A DNA stretch of 64,000 nucleotides from Methylophaga marina (GTDB taxonomy: Bacteria; Pseudomonadota; Gammaproteobacteria; Nitrosococcales; Methylophagaceae), in assembly GCF_030296755.1 (NCBI RefSeq), contig NZ_AP027741.1, positions 868,001-932,000 on the forward strand. The letters are read 5' to 3'. How positions within the stretch are numbered: the first letter of the stretch is position 1; every line of letters begins with the position of its first letter. The position numbers were made by a program, and so were the translations under genes. The notes below the pieces were generated by a model that did no database searches, was not told the origin of the DNA, and worked only from the letters and a program-made list of their open reading frames with translations. Positions 18,122 to 25,979 of this stretch are shown here, piece after piece.

Positions 18122-20017
18122 TTATTCCTCAGCAGCTTGTGCTGCTTCTAATTGTTCGCTGGCATCAAACCATTGCATTTCAGTTTCTTCCAGCTGTGTT
18201 TTAAGATCCGCCTGCTGTTGTAATAAGTCTTTTAACTTATCCTTGTTAGCATCGGTATAAAGTGCTGTGTCGGCAAGTTGCATTTCTAGTGTGGATAACG
18301 CTTCATTGAGCTTCTCCATCTTCTGCTCGGCTTTTTTCACCGTGTTACGAAGCGGTTGCAGCTTCTGCCGTTGCTGAGCGGCGAGTTGTCTGTCCTGTTT
18401 TTTATTATTAATCGCAGTAGACGACTCGGCTGTTTTTTCCGGTTTATCTTTATTTAATAACCACTGACGATAATCATCCAAATCGCCATCAAATACGGTC
18501 GCCAGCCCATTCGACACCAGCCATAAATCATCGGTGACCGTACGTAGTAAATGTCTGTCATGCGAGACAACGACGAGTGCGCCTTCAAAATCCTGCAAGG
18601 CTACAGTCAAAGCTAAACGCATTTCCAGATCAAGGTGATTGGTTGGTTCATCCAGTAACAATACGGCCGGTTTCTGATAGACCAGAATAGCGAGCACCAA
18701 TCTGGCTTTTTCACCACCAGAAAATGGCGCAACCGGCTCTAATGCTTTGTCACCGTGGAAACCAAAACCACCGAGAAAATTTCGGCACTCTTGTTCTGAA
18801 GCCAGTTTATTCAAACGTTGGATGTGCTTTAAGGGACTGTCATCTGGTCTTAGCTGTTCCAGCTGATGCTGAGCAAAATAACCAATGCGAATCTCTTTGC
18901 CTTCTTTACGTTTACCGCTCAGAGGCTCTAACACGCCGGCAATGAGCTTAATTAATGTCGACTTACCCGCCCCATTCGGCCCTAACAGCCCGATTCGATC
19001 TCCCGGTGCCAACCGCATTTTGATATTGCTGATCAGAGGCTTATTTTCATCATACCCCACCGACGCTTTATCTAAATCCAACAAAGGTGTGGCCAGACGA
19101 CTTGGCGGGAAAAAATCAAAATGAAACGGTGAATCCACATGGGCTGGTGCGATTAATTCCATTCGCTCCAGCGCTTTAATACGGCTCTGGGCTTGTCGAG
19201 CTTTTGTCGCTTTCGCCTTAAACCGCGTCACAAAACTGCGCATATGGGCAATTTCACGCTGTTGCTTTTGATGGGCCGCTTGTTGATTGGCCAGATGCTC
19301 AGCTCGAGCCAGTTCAAAGTCTGAGTAGCTACCGGTGTATAGTTTTACACGCTGTTGTTCAATGTGCGCGATATGTGTGACGACCCGATCCAAAAAATCA
19401 CGGTCATGCGAAATCACGATTAACGTGCCAGGGTATGCTCGCAACCATTCTTCCAGCCAATAAACAGCCTCTAAATCCAGATGGTTAGTTGGCTCGTCCA
19501 GGAGTAATAAATCAGAACGGCACATTAATGCTTGTGCCAGATTGAGTCGCATTCGCCAGCCACCTGAGAAAGCGGTCACAGGCCAGCTCTCTTGCTCAGC
19601 CGTAAAACCCAAGCCATGTAACAGTTTGCCTGCACGGCTATTTGCTGTGTAGGCATCAATCGCGGCCAATTTATCGTGTAACACGCTGACTAGGTGACCA
19701 TCATGATTGGCTTCTGCTCCAGCCAGTTGTTGGTTCAATTCAGTTAACTCGGCATCACCTTCCAGTACATAATCCAGTGCAGAAGTGTCCACGGCCGGTG
19801 TTTCCTGGGCCACATGAGCGATGGTCCAGACATCAGGAATCGACACCTCACCGGTATCGGCATGAAGTTGTTGACGTAACATCGCAAACAAACTGGATTT
19901 ACCGGTACCATTTGCACCGGTCAGACCAACCCGCTGTCCGGGGTGAACAATAAGATTGGCTGATTCAAACAGTAATTGCGTGCCGCGACGAAGAGAGACT
20001 TGATTGAACTTTATCAT
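18122..20017 (-). CDS. yheS: ABC-F ATPase YheS
   Basis: A 631-residue soluble ABC-F protein; the family binds the ribosomal E site and eases stalled translation. Two nucleotide-binding domains are intact: [37 protein letters not shown]; then [37 protein letters not shown]. The inter-domain linker is arginine/lysine-rich (RFKAKATKARQAQSRIKALERM), and the C-terminal 100 residues are coiled coil. Family-specific features (HLDLEAVYWLEEWLR) favour YheS over EttA. It is just upstream of uup in a likely two-gene transcript. Confidence 0.93.
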   Translation of the reverse strand: MIKFNQVSLRRGTQLLFESANLIVHPGQRVGLTGANGTGKSSLFAMLRQQLHADTGEVSIPDVWTIAHVAQETPAVDTSALDYVLEGDAELTELNQQLAGAEANHDGHLVSVLHDKLAAIDAYTANSRAGKLLHGLGFTAEQESWPVTAFSGGWRMRLNLAQALMCRSDLLLLDEPTNHLDLEAVYWLEEWLRAYPGTLIVISHDRDFLDRVVTHIAHIEQQRVKLYTGSYSDFELARAEHLANQQAAHQKQQREIAHMRSFVTRFKAKATKARQAQSRIKALERMELIAPAHVDSPFHFDFFPPSRLATPLLDLDKASVGYDENKPLISNIKMRLAPGDRIGLLGPNGAGKSTLIKLIAGVLEPLSGKRKEGKEIRIGYFAQHQLEQLRPDDSPLKHIQRLNKLASEQECRNFLGGFGFHGDKALEPVAPFSGGEKARLVLAILVYQKPAVLLLDEPTNHLDLEMRLALTVALQDFEGALVVVSHDRHLLRTVTDDLWLVSNGLATVFDGDLDDYRQWLLNKDKPEKTAESSTAINNKKQDRQLAAQQRQKLQPLRNTVKKAEQKMEKLNEALSTLEMQLADTALYTDANKDKLKDLLQQQADLKTQLEETEMQWFDASEQLEAAQAAEE

Positions 20018-20060
20018 GGCACGAATTGTATCAAGGCCCGGGCCTGTCTAGCAGAATTTC

Positions 20061-20747
20061 TTACGATGCGGTCTCGGGTAACTGCCAGTTTATGGGTGAT
20101 AGCCCATGTTGTGTCAGGTAGTCATTCGCCTGACTGAAATGACGACAGCCAAGAAAGCCGCGATGTGCAGATAATGGCGACGGGTGAGGTGCTTTTAAAA
20201 CCAGATGTTTCTGCGGGTCAATCACGCTACCTTTTTTCTGGGCGTAGCTACCCCACAACATAAACACGACATTTTCACGTTGTGCATTTATGGTTTCGAT
20301 GACTTTATCAGTGAACTGTTCCCAGCCTTTACCTTGATGGGCATTGGCATTTGAATCTTCGACGGTTAATACCGCATTGAGTAACAATACTCCCTGCTTC
20401 GCCCACGACTCCAGATAGCCATGCTTGACAGGCATCACACCGAGATCGGCCTCTAGCTCTTTATAAATATTCACCAGTGATGGCGGCACTTTGACGCCGG
20501 GTTTGACCGAAAAGCATAAGCCATGAGCCTGACCTGGCTGATGGTAAGGATCCTGTCCGAGGATGACGACTTTTACCTCATCAAGTGGTGTGGTTTCTAA
20601 AGCATGAAACCAATCAGCGGAATGAGGATAGATTTTTTTATGCTGATCTTTTTGCTGACGTAAAAACGTCTTCAGATTTTGCATATAAGGTGCTTCAAAT
20701 TCTGACGCCAAAACGGTCTGCCAGCTGGGCGCATGTTCCAGAACCAT
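20061..20747 (-). CDS. ung: Uracil-DNA glycosylase
   Basis: Ung removes uracil from DNA at the start of base excision repair. The 228-residue protein contains the catalytic water-activating motif [20 protein letters not shown], the LLNAVLTVE loop, and the DNA-intercalation motif [14 protein letters not shown], all family A. Length is normal. It lies 43 bases upstream of yheS on the same strand. No uracil-DNA-glycosylase inhibitor or other phage gene is nearby. Confidence 0.97.
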   Translation of the reverse strand: MVLEHAPSWQTVLASEFEAPYMQNLKTFLRQQKDQHKKIYPHSADWFHALETTPLDEVKVVILGQDPYHQPGQAHGLCFSVKPGVKVPPSLVNIYKELEADLGVMPVKHGYLESWAKQGVLLLNAVLTVEDSNANAHQGKGWEQFTDKVIETINAQRENVVFMLWGSYAQKKGSVIDPQKHLVLKAPHPSPLSAHRGFLGCRHFSQANDYLTQHGLSPINWQLPETAS

Positions 20748-20926
20748 GTTTATTCCTTACAAAAAACTCAAGGTATGATACCGAATGTTATTGACTGTAA
20801 AACAGCTTTCACAGAATAAATGCGATACAAGAAGTTTTTCCTTAAATAAAACAGGAGAATATCCGATAGGGTCATCATCTCCCTGATGCTAGCCTATGTG
20901 TATTGTTTATTGCAGGTGTCACTTTC

Positions 20927-21421
20927 GTGAGAACACATTTACACATCCTCATCAGTCTTTTTATGATTGGGCTACTAAGCGCCTGTGACAACAATGAAGA
21001 AGACTATGACCTGAGTGCTTCTGATACGACAGTGCCATCACCACTAGAAAAAGAGGATATACCCCAATGGTTGGAAGCCTACGATGATCTGACACCTCAA
21101 GACTGGCTTATTTTACGCAGTGCCGCCGCATTGAGAGGTGAAGTTACAGATCGTGACCATCGGGTTGAAATTTTGAAGCATGCCTCACAACACTTCCGTG
21201 AAAGTCCACGCATGATTGCCAACAGAGCGGTACAGTTGGAAGACATGTTGTTAGAAATAGGTATTGAAGAGAGCGCTGTTAGCCTGATAGATATGTTTAC
21301 CCACTTGCCAACCGAAGGCACGCCTCATAATTTCTCAGCCTATTGTCAGTACTATTTTAATATGCGGTCAAAAGGCTATCATCAAGGGTACGCCCTCACC
21401 CAATTATCAAAACTGAAATAA
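20927..21421 (+). CDS. Putative lipoprotein of unknown function
   Basis: A 164-residue product from a GTG start with a signal peptide and lipobox (LISLFMIGLLSAC), so the Cys after LLSA is probably lipidated. The mature part is acidic and helical (EDIPQWLEAYDDLTPQDWLIL; NRAVQLEDMLLEIGIEES). I do not recognise a family. An in-frame TTG at 20903 would add eight residues, but the GTG at 20927 has a CAGGTG site at suitable spacing. It stands alone, convergent with the CpxP-like gene; an imperfect hairpin (21424-21481) lies between them. Confidence 0.68.
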   Translation: MRTHLHILISLFMIGLLSACDNNEEDYDLSASDTTVPSPLEKEDIPQWLEAYDDLTPQDWLILRSAAALRGEVTDRDHRVEILKHASQHFRESPRMIANRAVQLEDMLLEIGIEESAVSLIDMFTHLPTEGTPHNFSAYCQYYFNMRSKGYHQGYALTQLSKLK

Positions 21422-21488
21422 ATGCAGCAGCTCTCCCCATCATTTGGGACGGGAGAGAGGATTGGTCAGGGAGAGCCGTGCATATTCT

Positions 21489-21956
21489 CTAGCCGGGAAA
21501 TGGTGCATTAAAACTCAGCATCTTAAGTTTTAATGCTTGGCGTTGTTGCTCGGTAAGCACTTCAAATAGCTCATGAGAAAACTGAGCCTTTGTTAAGGCA
21601 TAACGTTTGTGAATGACCAAGGATTGATCAATTAATTTTTCCAGCTTGTGCTTATCAAAATCATCAGACAATGCCATTTCTTGAATACGGCGTCTGACTT
21701 GTCGTGCCTTCTCTCGATCCTCCTCCATTAAGTCGCGCTCTTTTTCCAGCAACATTAAAACTTTTGAATTTTGAGCCGGAGTTAAATTGAGATCGTGTAA
21801 GAAAAACCCTACATCATCAGGCTTTGGTTTGTGTTGCATGTTTGGATGCACCAACGACACTTCATGATGTTTTATGTGATTGGCCTCGCCATTCATAGTA
21901 ATAGCGATGGCAACAACAGGCAGAATAATCATCAGTAAAATTATTTTCTTTATCAT
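21489..21956 (-). CDS. Spy/CpxP-like periplasmic protein
   Basis: A 155-residue protein with an N-terminal signal (MIKKIILLMIILPVVAIAIT). Two LTxxQ-type motifs characteristic of the CpxP/Spy family follow, here as LNLTPAQNSKVLMLLEKERD and ELFEVLTEQQRQALKL. Such proteins are periplasmic chaperones, or, as CpxP, bind and silence the CpxA sensor. An upstream in-frame start at 22019 adds 21 hydrophilic residues before the signal and is unlikely. It is divergent from the CpxR/CpxA-like genes, the classic cpxP | cpxRA arrangement, so regulation by the adjacent regulator is expected. Confidence 0.82.
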   Translation of the reverse strand: MIKKIILLMIILPVVAIAITMNGEANHIKHHEVSLVHPNMQHKPKPDDVGFFLHDLNLTPAQNSKVLMLLEKERDLMEEDREKARQVRRRIQEMALSDDFDKHKLEKLIDQSLVIHKRYALTKAQFSHELFEVLTEQQRQALKLKMLSFNAPFPG

Positions 21957-22129
21957 TGTCTTTAACCTACTTTCAGGCCAATCACCTTGAACTTGAGAGC
22001 CAGTATCACGCATCAGCATGTTAACGAGGGTTAGACAAAGGTAAAAACAAGTAAAGATTGCTGGCTAAAGCTGGAGCCATCATTCAGTACACTCTATGAT
22101 GGCAGCATCAACAGAATAAGGAGTTGGCT

Positions 22130-22816
22130 GTGGCGAATGTACTCATCATTGACGATGATGCTGAATTGGTTGAATTATTTGAGGAGTATCTGGAGCAAGA
22201 ACAGTTTCAGGTGAAAAGTAGCTTAACCGGTAAAGTTGGTTTGGAAATGGCGCTCAGTGGCTCGTTTGACTTGATTATTCTGGATATGATGTTGCCAGAT
22301 ATTTCAGGCACAGAAATCCTGCTACAAATTCGCCAGAAAAGTCTGATTCCGGTACTGATGTTCACCGCTAAGGGTGATGATATTGATCGTATTATAGGCC
22401 TGGAGTCGGGTGCTGATGATTATGTGCCCAAACCCTGCACACCAAGAGAGCTCGTTGCTCGTATTCGTGCGATTCTTCGGCGAATGGATGCTGTTATGGT
22501 GGATATGCAGTCACAGGATATTCAAATAGGTCCTCTTCAACTGAGTGCTCAAAAACGACAGGCCTTGTGGTTTGAAAAGCCACTGGAGTTGACCAGTACT
22601 GAATTTAACCTACTCGAAGCATTGGTGCGTAAAGCCGGTCAAGTTGTCAGCAAAGATGAACTATCTCAACGCGCACTGGGTCGGCCATTGGTGCGGTTTG
22701 ACCGCAGTATTGATGTGCATATGAGCAGCATTCGTCAGAAACTGGGCAACCAGCAAGACGGACAGTCCTATATTCAGACAATAAGAGGCAAAGGTTATCA
22801 ATTCATTCGGGAATAA
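22130..22816 (+). CDS. OmpR-family response regulator, CpxR-like
   Basis: A 228-residue two-domain regulator. The receiver domain has acidic DDD near the start, the phospho-acceptor Asp about residue 52 (LIILDMMLPD), and the conserved Lys in VPKPCTPRELVARIRAILRR, which is CpxR-like. The C-terminal winged helix (LTSTEFNLLEALVRKAGQVVSKDELSQ; DRSIDVHMSSIRQKLG; IRGKGYQF) binds DNA. The GTG at 22130 is chosen: an AAGGAG site lies 7 bases upstream, too close for the in-frame TTG at 22124. The kinase gene follows 8 bases later. Confidence 0.9.
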   Translation: MANVLIIDDDAELVELFEEYLEQEQFQVKSSLTGKVGLEMALSGSFDLIILDMMLPDISGTEILLQIRQKSLIPVLMFTAKGDDIDRIIGLESGADDYVPKPCTPRELVARIRAILRRMDAVMVDMQSQDIQIGPLQLSAQKRQALWFEKPLELTSTEFNLLEALVRKAGQVVSKDELSQRALGRPLVRFDRSIDVHMSSIRQKLGNQQDGQSYIQTIRGKGYQFIRE

Positions 22817-22824
22817 TCATTAGG

Positions 22825-24273
22825 ATGAGTAAGTTATTCTGGAAATTCTTTACTGTGTTCTGGCTGGCATTATTATTAGCCGGACTCAGCGTGGGAACGG
22901 TCGTTTGGTTACATCATAAATCCATACAAGAACAAGCCAATAAAACCGATCCGGAAATCGATGTTGATGCGCATGCTTTTGTCTCAGTCGCCGCCGAAAT
23001 TTTCAGCTATGGTGGTAAGACTGCATTAATTACTTTCTTGGAAAAAGCGCATCATGCACCATTTCCAGACGTCTATGCCATCGATGATAAGGGGAATGAC
23101 GTACTGGGTCGCTCTATTGATCCCAAAGTTGTGGGCTACGCGCGAGCATTATTTCTGCAGGGGAGTTCCCCCTCGCCATCCGCTACGTTTCTGATAAAGA
23201 AAATAATGCATTACTCTTTTTCTCGCCAATAAAACGCGGGGTATCAGAAACACTCTTTATCGGGCCACCGCATGAGCGACGTGAGTTTGGGCCAGCTCCC
23301 ATGCTCAATGAACCTTTTCCAACACCACCCTTTGAAACCAGGCGCATTCCCCCTCCCCCTCTGAAACCGTGCCCTATCCACTCGTTTTATTGATTGGCTC
23401 TGGTTTGATTGCAGCGATTTTTTTAGCGCGTTGCTGGCCTGGTACTTTACCAAGCCCATCGGATTACTGAGACAGTCTTTCTCAAAGTTAGCAGAGGGCC
23501 AACTTAACACCCGCATAGGCAACAAAATGGGGCATCGACGAGATGAGTTGGTGGAACTGGGCCAGAATTTTGATGATATGGCCGGAAAGATTAGTCATCT
23601 AATGTCAGCACAACAACGCCTTTTGCACGATGTCTCACATGAACTTCGTTCACCACTGGCGAGAATGCAAGCGGCCATTGGTATTGCTGAACAACAACCA
23701 GAGAAAACACCAGAAATATTAAATCGTATAGAGCGGGAATCACAACGCATGAGCGATCTGGTCGGTGAATTACTCGTCTTATCCCGTCTGGAGACTGGCG
23801 TGACGGATAATGTTCATGTGGAGATTAGCTTGAATGATCTGCTGGATGAAATTATCAGTGATGCCCGTTTTGAAGCCAGTAGTAAACAGATAACAATCCA
23901 TTACACGATTGCTGAAGATATTTTTATTACGGTAAGAAGTGAATTGATACACAGAGCTATCGAAAATATTCTGAGAAATGCTATTAAGTTCTCTCCTGAA
24001 AATGCAGAGATCACTCTGCGGGTAACAACGGACAGCATAAAGCAACGTTTATGTATTGTGATCGAAGACAACGGTCCTGGTGTTGCAGAAGCCGATATTG
24101 AATCCATATTCAAACCCTTCTTCCGGGGACAGCTCACACATAGAAATGACAGTATAGGTTTAGGCTTGGCTATCGCGTATCGAGCGGTGAGTGCACATCA
24201 TGGTGAAATTAAAGCAGCTAACAGGCAGGAAGGTGGTCTTCGAGTTGAGGTCGAATTACCCTATAAAAAATAA
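22825..24273 (+). CDS. Sensor histidine kinase, CpxA-like (three 1-base losses in the sequence)
   Basis: The partner kinase of the CpxR-like regulator. It has an N-terminal membrane segment (FFTVFWLALLLAGLSVGTVVW), a periplasmic domain, a second membrane segment ending LLAWYFTKPI, HAMP, the phospho-acceptor His in HDVSHELRSPLARMQ, and an ATPase domain (NILRNAIKFSPEN, DNGPGVAEADIES, GLGLAIAYRAV). The frame breaks three times: near the G4 run 23160-23163, the C runs 23349-23359 and the T7 run 23418-23424. Each break is mended by one base, giving 483 codons. The mended periplasmic part is proline-rich (PFPTPPFETRRIPPPP). Three clustered homopolymer losses with an intact start and end point to sequencing errors. 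Confidence 0.88.
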
Positions 24274-24278
24274 TCCGT

Positions 24279-24752
24279 TTAGGCGGTTAAAGAAACATGG
24301 CGTTTAACATTAGTTTCAAGGCTTAACGCTTCTTTATCGTTTATTTGAGCTGAACTCCTCGCTTTGGGTTTCTGATTAATTGTATCGATATCACTCACCA
24401 ACACACCGACATCATCAACACGAAGATTGTATGCTTGAGGCCGTTTTTCTGGCTTGCCATCATTCGCCTGTATTCGTATAGCTAGCTCATTAGCGAGTTC
24501 ATATTGCTTATTAGGAATTACGCCTTGGCCATCTATTATTTCGTTGGCATCATTTTGCAATGGAAAAGAAGATTTATTGTTATTGGCTCGACTTTCCGCT
24601 ATCTGCTGAAGCGCTTTTTCTATCGTGTCTTTATCAAGAAAGCTTTGCTCTTCTTCATTCAACTTTGCATAAATAGCATTGGCCTTCTCAGTTATATTCG
24701 TTGACCTTGAATATTGATAATGCAGATTATTAGATAGACCGTTTATAGCCAT
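24279..24752 (-). CDS. Hypothetical protein (unrecognised, 157 residues)
   Basis: A hydrophilic 157-residue product with no signal peptide, membrane segment or cysteines. It is rich in Asn, Gln, Lys, Asp and Glu (KANAIYAKLNEEEQSFLDKD; SFPLQNDANEIIDGQG) and looks partly disordered. I recognise no family. It converges on the CpxA-like gene with only 5 bases between the two stops. A reasonable AGGATAAGGG ribosome site precedes the ATG, and a 16-base perfect palindrome lies about 30 bases further upstream. Its coding potential is supported by uninterrupted length and plausible residue use only. Confidence 0.55.
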   Translation of the reverse strand: MAINGLSNNLHYQYSRSTNITEKANAIYAKLNEEEQSFLDKDTIEKALQQIAESRANNNKSSFPLQNDANEIIDGQGVIPNKQYELANELAIRIQANDGKPEKRPQAYNLRVDDVGVLVSDIDTINQKPKARSSAQINDKEALSLETNVKRHVSLTA

Positions 24753-24783
24753 AACTTTACCCTTATCCTTTTTAAGGGTGACG

Positions 24784-24799
24784 ATAGCTTTAAAGCTAT
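24784..24799. repeat. 16-base perfect palindrome upstream of the 24279-24752 gene
   Basis: ATAGCTTTAAAGCTAT is a perfect inverted repeat 32 bases upstream of the ATG of the unrecognised minus-strand gene. It may be an operator for a dimeric regulator. Its AT-rich core (TTTAAA) also makes chance occurrence possible. Confidence 0.4.
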
Positions 24800-25029
24800 G
24801 TCACTTAGTTATCTCACACTATATTTCTATTAACTTATTGATAATAGACAGGAAAAAGTAAACCTATGTAAAAGCATGTAAAGGACTCATGAACACACGG
24901 AGCAGAGAAATGACGCTGATTTGTAGCCTAACAACGCTGCCTAAACAAAAAATATGATCTTTTTCTATGAGTTAAGCAACTGACTTAAATAGAGAAATAC
25001 TAAACCTCCAATTAATTTCAAAAAACTAC

Positions 25030-25058
25030 TTGCTAATTTAAATGATAATCATTATCAT
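25030..25058 (+). promoter_or_regulatory. Fur-controlled sigma-70 promoter
   Basis: TTGCTA at 25030-25035 and TATCAT at 25053-25058 are separated by exactly 17 bases. Laid over the spacer and -10 is a perfect 7-1-7 Fur box: TGATAAT (25043-25049), one base, ATTATCA (25051-25057). Fur with iron bound there would block RNA polymerase. The predicted start is near 25064, and no gene with a ribosome site begins directly after it. The transcript meets a strong terminator about 105 bases on. Confidence 0.82.
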
Positions 25059-25063
25059 TATTA

Positions 25064-25169
25064 ACCGATGGAGTTGATAGGAATTTGTGACAACAAAGGC
25101 CGACCTACTCCCTCTCTCTTAAATCTGAAAACCGAGTTTGTTGCCAGTCTTTTGGCTGGCAACTTTTTT
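25064..25169 (+). ncRNA. Candidate Fur-repressed small RNA (RyhB/PrrF-like)
   Basis: A predicted transcript of about 106 bases running from the Fur-box promoter to a Rho-independent terminator. It has an unstructured-looking middle with a C/U-rich stretch (CUCCCUCUCUCUU, about 25117-25130) able to pair with purine-rich ribosome sites. That is the typical seed of iron-responsive sRNAs such as RyhB and PrrF. The 3' end is a GTTGCCAG/CTGGCAAC stem with six T. Length, promoter and terminator agree with the class. Expression and targets are not shown; it could instead be a leader attenuating msrB. Confidence 0.6.
25140..25169 (+). terminator. Rho-independent terminator of the candidate small RNA
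   Basis: GTTGCCAG (25140-25147) pairs perfectly with CTGGCAAC (25156-25163), with an 8-base loop and six T (25164-25169). It lies about 100 bases upstream of msrB and follows no protein gene on the plus strand. Confidence 0.92.
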
Positions 25170-25271
25170 CAGTCACTCCCCGTCGATGGCTTTCAAAAAA
25201 TCCCTTTGAGCTGATTTTTCTACGTGTTTTGCCTACAATGTTATTTTTTCTAGGTACAACTTTGACAAAAA

Positions 25272-25670
25272 ATGCCCGACAAACTGATAAAATCTGACGC
25301 TGAATGGCGTGAAGAACTGAGCGAAGATCAATTTTATGTAACGCGTCAGTCTGGCACAGAACCCGCATTCTCTGGCATCTACGTCGATCATGATGATCAA
25401 GGCGTCTATAGATGTACCTGCTGTAAACAAGCCTTGTTTTCGTCTGAAAATAAATTCGATTCTGGTTGCGGCTGGCCAAGTTTTTCTGCTCAGATATCTC
25501 ATGGCGTGGTCAACCATCTGGCCGATCACAGTCATGGCATGGACCGAACAGAAGTACGCTGTCAACACTGTGATGCACACTTAGGTCATATCTTCGACGA
25601 TGGTCCGGCACCGACAGGGCTTCGTTATTGTATTAATTCGGTAGCACTCGATTTTGACGACCAAAACTGA
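25272..25670 (+). CDS. msrB: Peptide-methionine (R)-S-oxide reductase MsrB
   Basis: MsrB reduces the R form of methionine sulfoxide in proteins. The 132-residue product has both zinc CxxC pairs (YRCTCCKQ and VRCQHCDAH), the CGWPSF motif, and the catalytic cysteine in [11 protein letters not shown]. Length is typical of the cytoplasmic single-domain form. A -10-like TACAAT (25234-25239) precedes it and may be its own promoter, separate from the Fur-box promoter upstream. The next gene overlaps its end by 17 bases. Confidence 0.96.
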   Translation: MPDKLIKSDAEWREELSEDQFYVTRQSGTEPAFSGIYVDHDDQGVYRCTCCKQALFSSENKFDSGCGWPSFSAQISHGVVNHLADHSHGMDRTEVRCQHCDAHLGHIFDDGPAPTGLRYCINSVALDFDDQN

Positions 25671-25914
25671 ATGGACGGTTTATATCATCGAGGCAGATAA
25701 CGGTCATCTCTATACCGGTATCACCACTGATTTATCGCGCCGATTTCAAGAGCATCAAGCCGGCAAAGCTGGTGCGCGTTTTTTTCACACCAGTCAGGCA
25801 AAAAAGATTGTCTACCAGGAAACACAGCCTGATCGCAGTCAAGCTTCTAAACGTGAAGCAGCTATAAAAAAACTCAGCCGACAGGCGAAATTAGCCCTTA
25901 TCGCTACACGCTAA
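25654..25914 (+). CDS. GIY-YIG nuclease-superfamily protein (YhbQ/UPF0213)
   Basis: An 86-residue protein starting at TTG within the msrB end. The GIY-YIG signature appears as [18 protein letters not shown], with the following Arg ([17 protein letters not shown]) and the family-wide YQE further on. It matches the small UPF0213/YhbQ type, whose E. coli member is about 100 residues and has reported nuclease activity on damaged or branched DNA. Translational coupling to msrB is likely. Confidence 0.88.
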   Translation: MTTKTEWTVYIIEADNGHLYTGITTDLSRRFQEHQAGKAGARFFHTSQAKKIVYQETQPDRSQASKREAAIKKLSRQAKLALIATR

Positions 25915-25979
25915 CAATCTGTATAATGGCGCTTTTTTTCAGCGTCATTCTTGTCGCAATCAGATAACAGGATATTCCC

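Noticed and set aside
21424-21481. Hairpin with GCTCTCCC and GGGAGAGC arms between the lipoprotein and CpxP-like genes
   Set aside because: The loop is over 30 bases and neither strand has a T tract, so it is not called as a terminator.
25068-25214. A 48-codon frame starting at ATG just after the Fur box
   Set aside because: The predicted transcript starts only a few bases before the ATG, no ribosome site is present, and a strong terminator lies in the middle of the frame. An RNA gene explains the region better.
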